A stretch of DNA of 34,357 bases, from positions 77,142 through 111,498 of the forward strand of contig NZ_AXAZ01000023.1 of assembly GCF_000473065.1 (NCBI RefSeq). Direction: 5' to 3'. Source of the DNA: Bradyrhizobium sp. WSM1743 (GTDB lineage Bacteria > Pseudomonadota > Alphaproteobacteria > Rhizobiales > Xanthobacteraceae). Each line of letters begins with the position of its first letter. The stretch's first letter is position 1. Below are positions 15,290 to 24,273 of this stretch, piece after piece. The translations under genes and the position numbers were made by a program. The notes beneath the pieces are model-generated. The model had not been told where the DNA came from. It saw only the letters and a list, made by a program, of their open reading frames with translations, and searched no databases.

Positions 15290-16369
15290 CTACTCCGCCA
15301 GCGTGAATTGCAGCAGCAAGGTCCGCTGCAGCATCGAGAAATTGTCGTCCGACACCAGCGTCAGCACGGTCTCGCCGTCGGCGGTGACGTGGGCGTCGAT
15401 GCCTTCCATGTTGTCGATCTCGTGGCCGAGATCGGCGGCGAACAGCGCGGGGCCGTCGACCAGCGCACCCGGCGCGATGGATTTGAGGGGGATCGACCGG
15501 ATGCGGATGTTGACGCCGGTGAACCAGGAGAATTTGCGTTCGAGGATCAAGAGCTCGCCGGAGGGCAGCAGCACGGCATCGCTGATGTCGTATTTCTCGG
15601 TGCGGCGCACGCTGAATTGGCCGGGCGCGGGACCGCCGATCAGGAAGGCGAGGAGGTTGCCGTCGGCATCGAGCCCGCGCTCGGAGAACGCGATCAGCGT
15701 GCCCGCGAGCGGCAAGTTCTGGTCTTTGCCTTTCGGCACGACCACCATCGCCTCCAGCCCCTTGTTGGAGGGCAGCTTGCGCAAGGCCGGCGGGACACTG
15801 ATCACCTCGCCGCGGGCGCGGGTGCCGCCCTTGGCAAAATCGTAGCGCAGGATCTGGTTGACGCGCTCGAGCCCGACATAGACGAGGTTGCCGTCGCGCG
15901 CGATCGATTCCGAATCCCACCAGAGGTGCTTGTCCGTGATCGGCCGCCCTTCGGCGCCGAGCAGCGGCGCGGCCTCGACGTCAGCGAGCCCGACCATGTC
16001 GCGGCCGGAATAACGGATGCTGCCGGTGAACCAGCCGCCCTGGTCGGAGATCGCGACGAAGCGCTCACCCTTGCCGTCGAGGAAGCGGATGCCGGACAGG
16101 CCGCCGAAGCCGCGATAGGACGAGGTCAACACCAGGCCGCTGCGATATTCCAGCGAGCCGAAGCGCGTGCGCGTGCGGTCGCGCGGTTCGAAATTGGGAA
16201 TCGGACGCGCGTTGACCTCGACGCTGCGAGGCGCGGCGACGGCGTGCTCGACCTGGAGCTCGCGTGGCTCGGTCGCCGCTTGCGCCTGCGCGAGGCGGGA
16301 GAGCGCGAGAGTGGAGAATCCCGCCGCTGCGTGCCCAAGAAAGCTGCGGCGGGATGAAAGCGTGCTCAC
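15290..16369 (-). CDS. Tat-exported esterase-like/phytase-like beta-propeller protein
   Basis: The product has 359 residues. The N-terminus [20 protein letters not shown] with an Ala-rich LAQAQAAT cleavage region is a twin-arginine signal, so the protein is exported folded to the periplasm. The mature part fits the 'esterase-like activity of phytase' family: [33 protein letters not shown], and later [19 protein letters not shown] and [10 protein letters not shown], which are the conserved acidic and Asn-Met-Glu-Gly segments of that fold. The true substrate is unknown. The start is a GTG whose first bases overlap the cobT stop codon (GTGA, 4-base overlap), so it is translationally coupled to cobT. 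That link is odd, because no cobalamin role is known for this family. Confidence 0.85.
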   Translation of the reverse strand: MSTLSSRRSFLGHAAAGFSTLALSRLAQAQAATEPRELQVEHAVAAPRSVEVNARPIPNFEPRDRTRTRFGSLEYRSGLVLTSSYRGFGGLSGIRFLDGKGERFVAISDQGGWFTGSIRYSGRDMVGLADVEAAPLLGAEGRPITDKHLWWDSESIARDGNLVYVGLERVNQILRYDFAKGGTRARGEVISVPPALRKLPSNKGLEAMVVVPKGKDQNLPLAGTLIAFSERGLDADGNLLAFLIGGPAPGQFSVRRTEKYDISDAVLLPSGELLILERKFSWFTGVNIRIRSIPLKSIAPGALVDGPALFAADLGHEIDNMEGIDAHVTADGETVLTLVSDDNFSMLQRTLLLQFTLAE

Positions 16370-18267
16370 GAATGCAATTTGCGTCGCGGGCGACCGGCCG
16401 CTTGTGTTGGTGCGGTGTTGGTCTCGCTGAACAGCTCGGCGAGCTTTTCGGTGATGGCGCCGCCGAGCTCCTCGGCGTCCACGATCGTCACCGCGCGGCG
16501 GTAGTAGCGCGTGACGTCATGGCCGATGCCGATCGCGATCAGCTCGACCGGCGAGCGGGTCTCGATCTCCTCGATGATGTGGCGCAGGTGCCGCTCGAGA
16601 TAGTTGCCGGGATTGACCGACAGCGTGGAATCGTCGACCGGCGCGCCGTCCGAGATCATCATCAGGATCTTGCGCTGCTCGGGCCGGCCCAAGAGGCGCT
16701 TGTGCGCCCAGTCCAGCGCCTCGCCGTCGATGTTCTCCTTGAGCAGGCCCTCGCGCATCATCAGGCCGAGATTTTTTCGCGCACGGCGCCAGGGGGCATC
16801 CGCCGACTTGTAGATGATGTGGCGGAGATCGTTGAGGCGGCCGGGATTGGCCGGCTTGCCGGCGGCAAGCCACGCCTCGCGCGATTGCCCGCCCTTCCAG
16901 GCGCGCGTGGTGAAGCCGAGAATTTCCACCTTGACGCCGCAACGCTCCAGCGTGCGTGCCAAAATGTCGGCGCAGGTCGCGGCGACCGTGATCGGGCGGC
17001 CGCGCATCGAGCCGGAATTGTCGAGCAGCAGCGTCACCACGGTGTCGCGGAACGTCGCCTCCTTCTCGTGCATGAAGGACAGCGGGTGATAGGGATCGGT
17101 GACGACGCGCGACAGGCGCGCGGGATCGAGGATGCCCTCTTCGAGGTCGAACTCCCAGGCGCGGTTCTGCTGCGCCATCAGGCGGCGCTGCAGCCGGTTG
17201 GCGAGGCGCGCGACGATGCCTTGCAGATGCGCGAGCTGCTTGTCGAGATAGGCGCGCAGCCGCTCCAGCTCGTCATGATCGCAGAGATCCTCGGCCGCGA
17301 TGACCTCGTCGAACTTGGGCGCGAAGGCGTGATATTCCGGCCCGCGCGGCTCGTTCCTGCCATGCGCGTTCGGACGCGTCGCCTCGCCCGGCGTCTCGTC
17401 GTCGCCGAGCTCGCCGTCGTCGAACGTATCCGAGGTCGAGGCCTGCGCGCTTTCCATCGCGCTCTCGCTCATCTCCTCGCTTGTTGCCTGCGCCTGGTCG
17501 GCGCTCATCTCCTGCGCGGCGTCGGAATCGGGCGAGCCTTCGGCGCCGGACTGATCGTTGTCGCCGTCCTGGTTCTCGTCGTTCTCGTCATTGTCCTCGC
17601 TGTCGGCGTTGCGCTCGTCGCCGAGCTCGAGCGCCGACAACAGATCGTGCACGGCGTCGCCGAACCGGGTCTGGTCCTCGAGCACGCCGTCGAGCCGGTC
17701 GAGCCGCCTGCCGATCTTGTCTTCGAGGATGGGACGCCAGAGGTCGACCATCTTCTTCGCCGCCGTCGGCGGCGCCATGCCGGTCAGGCGCTCGCGCACC
17801 AGCATCGCCAGCGCGTCCGCCAGCGGCGCGTCGGCACGGTCGGTGATCTCGTCGAACTTGCCGCGATGGAAATGGTCGTCGAGCATCGCGGTGAGGTTTT
17901 TGGCAACGCCGGCCATGCGGCGCGCGCCGATCGCCTCGACGCGAGCCTGCTCCACCGCCTCGAACACGCCGCGCGCCTGCGGATTGCCGGGCATCAGCTT
18001 GCGATGAACCTTGGGATCGTGACAGGCGAGCTTGAGCGCGATGGAATCGGCGTGGCCGCGCACGATCGCGGCATCACGCTTGGTCATCTTGCGCGCCGGC
18101 TCGGGCAGCCGCGCCTTGCCCGGCGCAAGGCCCGGGCGCTCGGCGGCGAAGGAGACGTCGAGCTCGGGCGATTTCGCGATCGCCTTGAGGCAGGAGGCGA
18201 CCGAGCGCTTGAACGGCTCGGTCGGCGCTTCCTTGTTGCTGCGGAATTTGGAGTTGGAGGTGGTCAT
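16366..18267 (-). CDS. cobT: Aerobic cobaltochelatase subunit CobT
   Basis: The product has 633 residues, the usual CobT length. With CobS it forms the AAA+ chaperone-like complex that drives ATP-dependent cobalt insertion into hydrogenobyrinate a,c-diamide by CobN in aerobic B12 synthesis. Seen: the N-terminal [20 protein letters not shown] region, a very acidic low-complexity linker ([19 protein letters not shown]) in the middle, then a von Willebrand A-type domain with the metal-ion site D416-N-S418-G-S420 ([14 protein letters not shown]) and [19 protein letters not shown]. It follows cobS by 46 bases; a hairpin lies in that gap. cobN and the other B12 genes are not in this window, a split arrangement usual in rhizobia. 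Confidence 0.97.
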   Translation of the reverse strand: MTTSNSKFRSNKEAPTEPFKRSVASCLKAIAKSPELDVSFAAERPGLAPGKARLPEPARKMTKRDAAIVRGHADSIALKLACHDPKVHRKLMPGNPQARGVFEAVEQARVEAIGARRMAGVAKNLTAMLDDHFHRGKFDEITDRADAPLADALAMLVRERLTGMAPPTAAKKMVDLWRPILEDKIGRRLDRLDGVLEDQTRFGDAVHDLLSALELGDERNADSEDNDENDENQDGDNDQSGAEGSPDSDAAQEMSADQAQATSEEMSESAMESAQASTSDTFDDGELGDDETPGEATRPNAHGRNEPRGPEYHAFAPKFDEVIAAEDLCDHDELERLRAYLDKQLAHLQGIVARLANRLQRRLMAQQNRAWEFDLEEGILDPARLSRVVTDPYHPLSFMHEKEATFRDTVVTLLLDNSGSMRGRPITVAATCADILARTLERCGVKVEILGFTTRAWKGGQSREAWLAAGKPANPGRLNDLRHIIYKSADAPWRRARKNLGLMMREGLLKENIDGEALDWAHKRLLGRPEQRKILMMISDGAPVDDSTLSVNPGNYLERHLRHIIEEIETRSPVELIAIGIGHDVTRYYRRAVTIVDAEELGGAITEKLAELFSETNTAPTQAAGRPRRKLHS

Positions 18268-18279
18268 CTCACCCTGTCC

Positions 18280-18303
18280 GTCGTCCCGGAAGGCCGGGAC
18301 GAC
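18280..18303. promoter_or_regulatory. Perfect 10-bp hairpin between cobS and cobT
   Basis: gtcgtcccgg and ccgggacgac enclose AAGG. There is no T-tract on either strand, so it is unlikely to be a full terminator. It may stabilise the cobS message or lower cobT expression. The arms share the core of the repeat at 13713-13897, so it may be a remnant of that family. Confidence 0.55.
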
Positions 18304-18313
18304 ATCTCAAAGC

Positions 18314-19312
18314 TCAGCTCAGCGCGACGTTCACCGCCGATTCCGGCAGCTCCGCATTGAAGCAGCGCTGGTAGAACTCGGCGACCAGGGGACGTTCGAG
18401 CTCGTCGCACTTGTTGAGGAAGGTGACGCGGAACGCAAAGCCGATATCGCCGAAGATGTCGGAGTTCTCCGCCCAGGTGATCACCGTGCGCGGGCTCATC
18501 ACCGTCGACAGGTCGCCATTGGCGAAGGCGTTGCGGGTGAGGTCGGCGAGGCGCACCATCTTGTTGACGATGTCGCGACCCTCCTGGCTGCGATAATGCT
18601 TGGCCTTGGCCAGCACGATCTCCACTTCCTCGTCATGGCTGAGATAGTTCAGCGTGGTGACGATCGACCAGCGGTCCATCTGGCCCTGGTTGATCTGCTG
18701 GGTGCCGTGATAGAGGCCCGAGGTGTCGCCGAGGCCGACCGTGTTGGCGGTCGCGAACAGGCGGAACGCCGGGTGCGGCTTGATCACCTTGTTCTGGTCC
18801 AGGAGCGTCAGGCGTCCGGAGACTTCCAGCACGCGCTGGATCACGAACATCACGTCGGGGCGGCCGGCATCGTATTCGTCGAACACCAGCGCGACGTTGT
18901 TCTGCAGCGCCCAGGGCAGGATGCCGTCACGGAATTCGGTGACCTGCTTGCCGTCGCGGACCACGATGGAGTCCTTGCCGACGAGGTCGATGCGGCTGAT
19001 GTGGCTGTCGAGGTTGACGCGCACGCAGGGCCAGTTCAGGCGGGCGGCGACCTGCTCGATATGGGTGGATTTGCCGGTGCCGTGATAGCCGGTCACCATC
19101 ACGCGGCGGTTCTTGGCGAAGCCGGCGAGAATGGCGAGCGTGGTGGCGCGGTCGAAGCGGTAATCGGAATCCACTTCGGGCACATGAGGATCGACTTCGG
19201 AATAGGCCGGGACTTCGAGATCGCTGTCGATCCCGAACACCTGGCGCACCGACACTTTCATGTCGGGCTGACCGGAAACTTCCTCAACTTTGGACAGGGC
19301 GGCGGTCGTCAT
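18314..19312 (-). CDS. cobS: Aerobic cobaltochelatase subunit CobS
   Basis: The product has 332 residues, the standard CobS length. It is an AAA+ (MoxR-like) ATPase: Walker [10 protein letters not shown] at 75-83, Walker B VFDEYD at 143-148, the pre-sensor [18 protein letters not shown] with the sensor Asn, and an Arg-finger region near [10 protein letters not shown]. The N-terminus with [20 protein letters not shown] is the CobS-specific part. It works with CobT and CobN in cobalt insertion. The ATG at 19312 was chosen because GGAGG lies 5 bases before it and the protein then has the family length; an upstream in-frame start at 19357 would add 15 unrelated residues. First gene of the cobS-cobT-esterase unit. 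Confidence 0.97.
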   Translation of the reverse strand: MTTAALSKVEEVSGQPDMKVSVRQVFGIDSDLEVPAYSEVDPHVPEVDSDYRFDRATTLAILAGFAKNRRVMVTGYHGTGKSTHIEQVAARLNWPCVRVNLDSHISRIDLVGKDSIVVRDGKQVTEFRDGILPWALQNNVALVFDEYDAGRPDVMFVIQRVLEVSGRLTLLDQNKVIKPHPAFRLFATANTVGLGDTSGLYHGTQQINQGQMDRWSIVTTLNYLSHDEEVEIVLAKAKHYRSQEGRDIVNKMVRLADLTRNAFANGDLSTVMSPRTVITWAENSDIFGDIGFAFRVTFLNKCDELERPLVAEFYQRCFNAELPESAVNVALS

Positions 19313-19321
19313 CAATCCTCC

Positions 19322-19610
19322 GAGGTCCCGGGCGGTCCCGAAACCAGTTATTCGCACGTTGGCTGCGGCTGGGTGCTGGAAAACAACCTATCAGAGACAA
19401 GTGGCGGGCAGAAGCCCGCCCTCCAATCAAAGTTCCATTGTCTTTTCATTTAGATAGGCAAGGAACGCAGATTTTGGAGGGCTGCCTTGCGAATCACGCC
19501 CGCATTTCGCACCTGGGGAACGGCCCAGCCTACGCGAATGGCACTTTCGCCGGCTCTCCTTATCTATGTAAGGTCCAAAGCCCCGCACGCCAGCCCGCCA
19601 CAGAGACGAC
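19322..19610. other. Intergenic region between divergent cobS and DedA genes
   Basis: It should hold the promoters of both units. A 7-bp hairpin (ggcgggc AGAA gcccgcc, 19403-19420) is visible, without a T-tract. I saw no cobalamin riboswitch: no adequate B12-box-like core was found. I could not pick a confident -35/-10 pair. Confidence 0.4.
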
Positions 19611-20270
19611 GTGACGTCCTTCCTCGATCCCCTCATCTCCTTCGTCTCGGCCCATGCGTGGCTGGCCTATCTGATCCTGTTCCTGGCGGCGCTGCTCGAA
19701 GCCGTGCCGGTGGTGGGATCGGTGATCCCCGGCTCGACCATCATCCTGGCGCTGAGCGCCCTGGTGCCGGGCGGCGAGCTGCAGCTGCCATGGGTGCTCC
19801 TGGCGGCGGCGCTGGGCGCGGTGCTGGGTGACGGATCGGCCTATTGGATCGGGCACCGGCAGCAGCGCGAGATCCTCAACACCTGGCCACTGACCAATTA
19901 TCCGCGCGTGGTCGCGGAGAGCGAAAGCTTCTTCAACCGCTTCGGCACCTGGGCCGTGTTCTTCGCCCGCTTCGTGCCGCCGATCCGCGCCTTCGTGCCT
20001 GTTACCGCCGGCGCGCTGGGCATGGCGCCGGCGAAATTCTACGCGGTGAACGTTCCCGCGATCCTGCTCTGGGCGCCGGCGCATGTGCTGCCGGGCGTGC
20101 TGGCGATCTCGGCGCTGCACGAATATGCCGGGCTGCATCATCATGGACATGTGGGCAAGCACATCTGGATTTTGACCGTGGTGGGGGTTGCGATCGTAGT
20201 CGGCCTTGCGATCTGGACCATCCGCCGCCGGCACGGCAGCGCGGTCGCGGAAGCCAAACCACGGGCCTGA
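19611..20270 (+). CDS. DedA-family membrane protein
   Basis: The product has 219 residues. It carries the DedA (VTT/SNARE-associated) domain: an early hydrophobic segment AYLILFLAALLEAVPVVGSV, the reentrant-loop motif VIPGSTIILALSAL, ALGAVLGDGSAYWIGHR, FNRFGTWAVFFARFVPPIRA with the conserved F-x-x-R-F-x-P residues, and a further PVTAGALGMAPAKFY loop, followed by a last membrane helix and basic tail. DedA proteins are inner-membrane transporters; some members flip undecaprenyl phosphate or phospholipids, but which substrate applies here cannot be told. The start is a GTG (19611) with a weak ribosome binding site; an ATG at 19653 would cut into the first helix. It stands alone. Confidence 0.9.
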   Translation: MTSFLDPLISFVSAHAWLAYLILFLAALLEAVPVVGSVIPGSTIILALSALVPGGELQLPWVLLAAALGAVLGDGSAYWIGHRQQREILNTWPLTNYPRVVAESESFFNRFGTWAVFFARFVPPIRAFVPVTAGALGMAPAKFYAVNVPAILLWAPAHVLPGVLAISALHEYAGLHHHGHVGKHIWILTVVGVAIVVGLAIWTIRRRHGSAVAEAKPRA

Positions 20271-20555
20271 TGGCGCGACGCCCGGCGTCCGGTCGCGGCC
20301 TCGACCTTGCTCCTCTCAAGCACGACAGCCGAATAGCCGGCGTTGGATGAGGACCGCAGGCCGGCCAGCACGCACAAGAGGCGGGCAAACAGAGCTCTCC
20401 CTTGCTCAAATTGCGATCCGCTACGGATCCGCGATGCGCAAATGTTCGTCAGCGGGACACGTTGTCGATTAATTGCTTCACGGCGCATTGGCTTCGGATG
20501 ACCCTCCAATCACAGGCTGGCCGTTGCGGCCGCCGACATGACCGGAGGTGGTTGC
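20271..20555. other. Intergenic region upstream of the ABC importer operon
   Basis: No gene was recognised. It should contain the promoter of the binding-protein gene, but I could not pick a -35/-10 pair with confidence. GGAGGTGG at about 20543-20550 is the ribosome binding site of the following ATG. Confidence 0.4.
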
Positions 20556-21557
20556 ATGCGCGCGAAAACAGCTCTTCGCATGGTCTCGTTTGCGATCTCG
20601 GCCTGTGCGGGCATCTTGAATCCGGCTTCCCAGGCCAAAGCCGAAGAGGTCCTTAAGGCACGGCTTGCGCAGAACCTCGCACCGATCTCGGCCCTCGCGA
20701 TTGTCGCCAAGGCGAACGGCCTGTTCGGCAAGCAGGGACTCGATATCTCGGTCTCGAATTTCACCAGCGGAAAGCAGTGCCTCGACACGGTGATGGGAGG
20801 AGGAGCGGATATCGCGACCACGGCCGAAGCCCCGGTCACGGCGGCCGCAATGGCCCAGCAGCCGATCGCCTTCGTCGCCGGCATGGAGTACTCGGATCTG
20901 AAGACGATGACGGCCGCGTCCGCCGCGATCAGGACCAAAGCGGATCTGCGCGGCAAACGCATCGGCTTCACAGCCGGCACGGGGAGCGAGGTCTATACCT
21001 CTGCTTTGCTGAAGGCGGCGGGATTGACCGCCAAGGACGTCACGCTCGTCAACCTTCGCCCCCAGGAGATGCTTCCCGCACTGGCGGCCGGGAGCATCGA
21101 GGCGTTCGACACCTGGGAGCCGCACCTGGCCAATGCAAAGAAGGCGCTCGGCGAGGGGGCCGTCCTGCTCGATACCAGGGGTCTCTACTCGGAGACCTTC
21201 AACATCGTCGTGACGCGGCCCTATCTGGAGGCAAACCCGGCAATCGTCAGCAAATTCCTGGCGGCTCTCATTGAAGCGGAAGGCTGGGTGAAGGCCCATC
21301 CGGACGAAGCGATCGACATTGTTGCCACCGCAACCGGCATGAAGCGCGACGAGCTGGCGCCGATCTGGTCGGATTACGTCTATCACGTGCGCCTCGACGA
21401 CAAGCTGCTCGAGACGCTGAAGACGCACGCGGCCTGGCGGCTAGAGACCGGCAATCACCCGCCGGGGGCGGGGATGCCTGATTTCTCGAAGGTCATTGCG
21501 GCGGCGCCGCTGAAGGCGCTTGATCCCGCGCGTGTGACACTGTCGGCCAATCCATGA
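20556..21557 (+). CDS. ABC transporter substrate-binding protein, nitrate/sulfonate/taurine (SsuA/NMT1-like) type
   Basis: The product has 333 residues. It has a Sec signal (RAKTALRMVSFAISACAGIL ending near SQAKAEE) and a two-lobed binding fold: LAQNLAPISALAIVAKANGLF with the usual NGLF-KQGLD segment, MGGGADIATTAEAPV, LRGKRIGFTAGTGSEVYTSA and LPALAAGSIEAFDTWEPHL, a sequence common to binding proteins for aliphatic sulfonates, nitrate, taurine or pyrimidines. The ligand cannot be read from the sequence. The ATG at 20556 was chosen over 20538 because GGAGGTGG lies upstream. Its stop overlaps the permease start by four bases (ATGA), so it is the first gene of a three-gene import operon. Confidence 0.9.
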   Translation: MRAKTALRMVSFAISACAGILNPASQAKAEEVLKARLAQNLAPISALAIVAKANGLFGKQGLDISVSNFTSGKQCLDTVMGGGADIATTAEAPVTAAAMAQQPIAFVAGMEYSDLKTMTAASAAIRTKADLRGKRIGFTAGTGSEVYTSALLKAAGLTAKDVTLVNLRPQEMLPALAAGSIEAFDTWEPHLANAKKALGEGAVLLDTRGLYSETFNIVVTRPYLEANPAIVSKFLAALIEAEGWVKAHPDEAIDIVATATGMKRDELAPIWSDYVYHVRLDDKLLETLKTHAAWRLETGNHPPGAGMPDFSKVIAAAPLKALDPARVTLSANP

Positions 21558-22333
21558 GCACCGGCGGGCACAACCGTGCGACGATGGCCGGACGCCTGAG
21601 CGTGCTTGTCGGCGCGCTCTCCGTGCCGGCTTTCGTCGGCGTATGGGAATTGATCGCGCGCTCGCGGATCGTCAACGCGGTGCTCTTCCCGCCGCCGTCG
21701 ACGGTCGCTGTCGCCGTCCTTGACTGGATCCACAGCGGCCAGTTTTTCGGCGACCTTTCAGCGAGCCTGTTCCGCGTCACCGTGGGTTTTCTGATCGGGA
21801 CGACGGGCGGGATCATGCTCGGCGTGCTGACGGGCCGGTTCCGGCTACTCTCGAGCCTGCTCTCGCCGTTGTTTCATATCCTTCGCCCGATCCCCCCGAT
21901 CGCCTTCGTGCCGATCGTGATCCTCTGGTTTGGCTTGTCGGAGGCCGGCAAACTCTTTCTGGTCGTCTGGGGCGTGTTCTTCACCGTATGGCTCGCGACC
22001 CATATCGGCGTTCAGAAGGTCGATCGCGGCCTCATTCGCGCCGCGCTGATGCTCGGCACGCCGCGTCGGCAGATGCTTTCGGAAATCATCCTGCTCGGGG
22101 CGCTTCCCTACATCGTTGTCGGCCTGCGCACCGCCGTCAGCATCTCCTTTTACACGCTTGTCGCCGCCGAGCTGGCAGGCGCGTTCGCCGGCATCGTCTA
22201 CCGGATCGAGATTGCGCAACAGAACATGCAGACCGGACAGGTCATGGGAGGGCTGGCGGCACTCGGACTGCTCTCCTTCGTCGCCGATCGTTCCTTCGCG
22301 GCCATTGCCGAGCGCGCCGTATGGTGGCGATGA
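21554..22333 (+). CDS. ABC transporter permease, SsuC/TauC-like
   Basis: The product has 259 residues and about six membrane helices. Family landmarks: FPPPSTVAVAVLDWI near the N-terminus, SLFRVTVGFLIGTTGGIMLG, LRPIPPIAFVPIVILWFGLS (the typical P-x-x-A-x-x-P-L/I-x-x-x-W-F-G stretch) and the cytoplasmic EAA-like loop RAALMLGTPRRQMLSEIILLGALP, which contacts the ATPase. It is one half of a homodimeric channel serving the binding protein at 20556 and the ATPase at 22330. It starts inside the preceding stop (ATGA) and ends inside the ATPase start (ATGA), a tightly coupled operon. Confidence 0.92.
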   Translation: MSTGGHNRATMAGRLSVLVGALSVPAFVGVWELIARSRIVNAVLFPPPSTVAVAVLDWIHSGQFFGDLSASLFRVTVGFLIGTTGGIMLGVLTGRFRLLSSLLSPLFHILRPIPPIAFVPIVILWFGLSEAGKLFLVVWGVFFTVWLATHIGVQKVDRGLIRAALMLGTPRRQMLSEIILLGALPYIVVGLRTAVSISFYTLVAAELAGAFAGIVYRIEIAQQNMQTGQVMGGLAALGLLSFVADRSFAAIAERAVWWR

Positions 22334-23199
22334 TGCACAACCCGCTTCGCCCGACCTCACCGCTCCGGCTCGTGGACGCTGTGCCGGAGCCTTCATCGGC
22401 AGTGCCGGAAGCGATCATCCGGGTCGAGGATTTGAGCATCGTGTTCGATGTGCCGCGCGGCGAGGTCATTGCGGTGGACCGGGTGTCCCTGGCCGTGATG
22501 CCGGGTGAGTTCGTCTCGCTGGTTGGTCCGTCGGGCTGCGGCAAGTCTACGCTCTTGAACGCGATGGCGGGCCTCGAGCGGCCGTTCGAAGGCGAGGTCA
22601 CGGTGGCCGGCAAGCCGATGCTGGCACCTCGACCGGATATCGGGATGGTCTTCCAGCAACCGCATCTGTTCCCCTGGAAATCGGTGCGGCGTAACATCGC
22701 TCACGGACCGCGCGCGCTCGGCAAGTCGAAAACGGAGGCGCTTCGAATCGCCGACGACCTGATCGACATGATCGGGCTGACAAAATTCGCGAGCGCCTAT
22801 CCGCATACGCTTTCAGGCGGCATGCAGCAGCGGGTGGCGATTGCTCGCGCCCTCGCGAACCAGCCGCGTGTGCTGCTCATGGACGAACCCTTCGGTGCTT
22901 TGGACGCGCAGACCCGGGCCGTGATGCAGGATAACCTGCTCGAACTGCGCGACCGGATCAACGCCACGATCGTTTTTGTCACCCATGACATTGACGAAGC
23001 CATTCTCCTGTCGGATCGCGTGCTGATCATGAGCGCCGGGCCGGGCCGCATCCTGCGGGATCTTTCCGTGGACCTGCCGCGCCCGCGCTCCAGCGCTATT
23101 CTGACCGACCCCGCCTATCTCGCGCTCAAGCGGGATTGCCTTGACCTGATCCGGACCGAAGGCCGCAAGGCGTTCGAGCAAATGGAAGCGGTGACCTAA
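22330..23199 (+). CDS. ABC transporter ATP-binding protein, SsuB/TauB-like
   Basis: The product has 289 residues. Walker A GPSGCGKST at 66-74, Q-loop VFQQPHLFPWKSV near 107, signature LSGGMQQR at 161-168, Walker B VLLMDEPFGALD near 181-192 and the switch His in VFVTHDIDEAILLSDR are all present, so it should hydrolyse ATP. The LFPWKSVRRNI form is typical for the nitrate/sulfonate/taurine group. An N-terminal extension of about 28 residues with no recognised domain comes before the fold. Start chosen at the ATG overlapping the permease stop (ATGA at 22330); an ATG three codons upstream or one codon downstream is also possible. An 87-base gap separates it from the regulator gene. Confidence 0.93.
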   Translation: MMHNPLRPTSPLRLVDAVPEPSSAVPEAIIRVEDLSIVFDVPRGEVIAVDRVSLAVMPGEFVSLVGPSGCGKSTLLNAMAGLERPFEGEVTVAGKPMLAPRPDIGMVFQQPHLFPWKSVRRNIAHGPRALGKSKTEALRIADDLIDMIGLTKFASAYPHTLSGGMQQRVAIARALANQPRVLLMDEPFGALDAQTRAVMQDNLLELRDRINATIVFVTHDIDEAILLSDRVLIMSAGPGRILRDLSVDLPRPRSSAILTDPAYLALKRDCLDLIRTEGRKAFEQMEAVT

Positions 23200-23286
23200 A
23201 GCGCGATGGGCTCGCTCCAATTTGGCCGTTGCGAAGGCTGGCATAGCTCTTGAATGGATCTGCCCCAGCTACGAGGGAGCGGGCAG

Positions 23287-24012
23287 ATGTCAGCGGCAAC
23301 TCTCAAGACGACAGCGGGGATCATGCTGGCGGAGTCGGACGCTTTGGTCAGATCGCTGCCAGGCTTGCTCGACCATCTGAGCCAGGCCGACCGGCATCGT
23401 GTGCTGGCAATCGGTCGCCCCGAGGTTCTGGATACCGGCAAGCATATCTGGCGCCAGGGAGACACGCAGAACGGCATATATCTGATCGAATCCGGCCGGA
23501 TCCGCAGCTATTACGCAGCACCTTCGGGGCGTGAGGTGACGCTCGCCTACTGGTTCGGCGGCAATTTCGTCGGCGGGCCCGACCTCTTCGGCTCCGGAGC
23601 GCATATGTGGTCTTCAGTTGCCATCGAGCGCAGCCGGCTCCTGTTTTTGCCTGGCCCCACGCTGCGCGAGCTTGCGCTTCAGTCGGCGACCATCGCGGTG
23701 GCGCTGCTGGATGCGCTGGCCTTCAAGGCAAGGTGCTACTCGGCCATGGCGCAAATGCTCGGCACACGATCGGTGACCGAGCGGTTGCAGCGTCTTTTGA
23801 TCTTTCTCTCGAATATCTATGGCTCGCAGCACGGCCGCGAGATCGTGCTCGGCATTCCTTTCACCCATGGCGATCTCGCCAACCTGATCGGAGCGACGCG
23901 ACAATGGGTGACGGTACAGCTCTCTCGCATGCAGGCGAGAGGCATCATCCGCTACGACAGGGGCCTGATCGTCATTCTGAATTTGCGCGCGCTCGACCTC
24001 GAAATCGTCTAA
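23287..24012 (+). CDS. Crp/Fnr-family transcriptional regulator
   Basis: The product has 241 residues. The N-terminal part is a cyclic-nucleotide-binding-like beta roll (GKHIWRQGDTQNGIYLIESG, then RIRSYYAAPSGREVTLAYWF), followed by a dimerisation helix (LLDALAFKARCYSAMAQML) and a winged HTH with FTHGDLANLIGATRQWVTVQ as the recognition part. No Cys cluster of the FNR type is seen, so oxygen sensing through an Fe-S cluster is unlikely; whether it binds cAMP is unknown. The ATG at 23287 has GGGAGCGGG upstream; an earlier ATG at 23254 would add 11 residues. It lies 87 bases after the importer operon in the same direction and is a good candidate to regulate that operon (inference from position). 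Confidence 0.9.
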   Translation: MSAATLKTTAGIMLAESDALVRSLPGLLDHLSQADRHRVLAIGRPEVLDTGKHIWRQGDTQNGIYLIESGRIRSYYAAPSGREVTLAYWFGGNFVGGPDLFGSGAHMWSSVAIERSRLLFLPGPTLRELALQSATIAVALLDALAFKARCYSAMAQMLGTRSVTERLQRLLIFLSNIYGSQHGREIVLGIPFTHGDLANLIGATRQWVTVQLSRMQARGIIRYDRGLIVILNLRALDLEIV

Positions 24013-24054
24013 AGCAGAATGGTTTTAGATTGAATGATTGCCGCGGCGGTCGTT

Positions 24055-24228
24055 CACCTCTCCCGCTTGCGGGAGAGGCGTAGGCCGCCTCCGGCGGCCG
24101 TCATCTCAAAAGACGCCGAGGCAAAGCCTCGGCTATGGCGAAGCGCCGGGTGAGGGCTCTGTCCAAACGGGGGTTCTCGATTGCCGAAGCACCCTCTCCC
24201 CAACCCTCTCCCGCAAGCGGGAGAGGGA
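24055..24228. repeat. Palindromic repeat (ctctcccgcttgcgggagag family), copy 1
   Basis: The outer arms cctctcccgcttgcgggagagg and ccctctcccgcaagcgggagaggg are each palindromic and inverse to one another. Between them are gccgcctccggcggc and ggcgaagcgccgggtgagggctctgtcc. It lies between the convergent regulator and amidase genes. A related element is at 28184-28330. Confidence 0.85.
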
Positions 24229-24273
24229 GTGCACTGGCCTCGTTGCCGCGATCAAGCCTCATCTCGTCATGCT

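Noticed and set aside
16264..18360. 698-codon plus-strand frame opposite cobT
   Set aside because: It is antisense to the well-conserved CobT and has the composition of a shadow frame.
19322..19610. Cobalamin riboswitch upstream of cobS
   Set aside because: No B12-box-like core or long structured leader was seen; the visible hairpin is short and on its own.
24055..24228. CRISPR-like array suggested by repeated ctctcccgc blocks
   Set aside because: Only two inverted arms, not evenly spaced direct repeats; no cas genes nearby.
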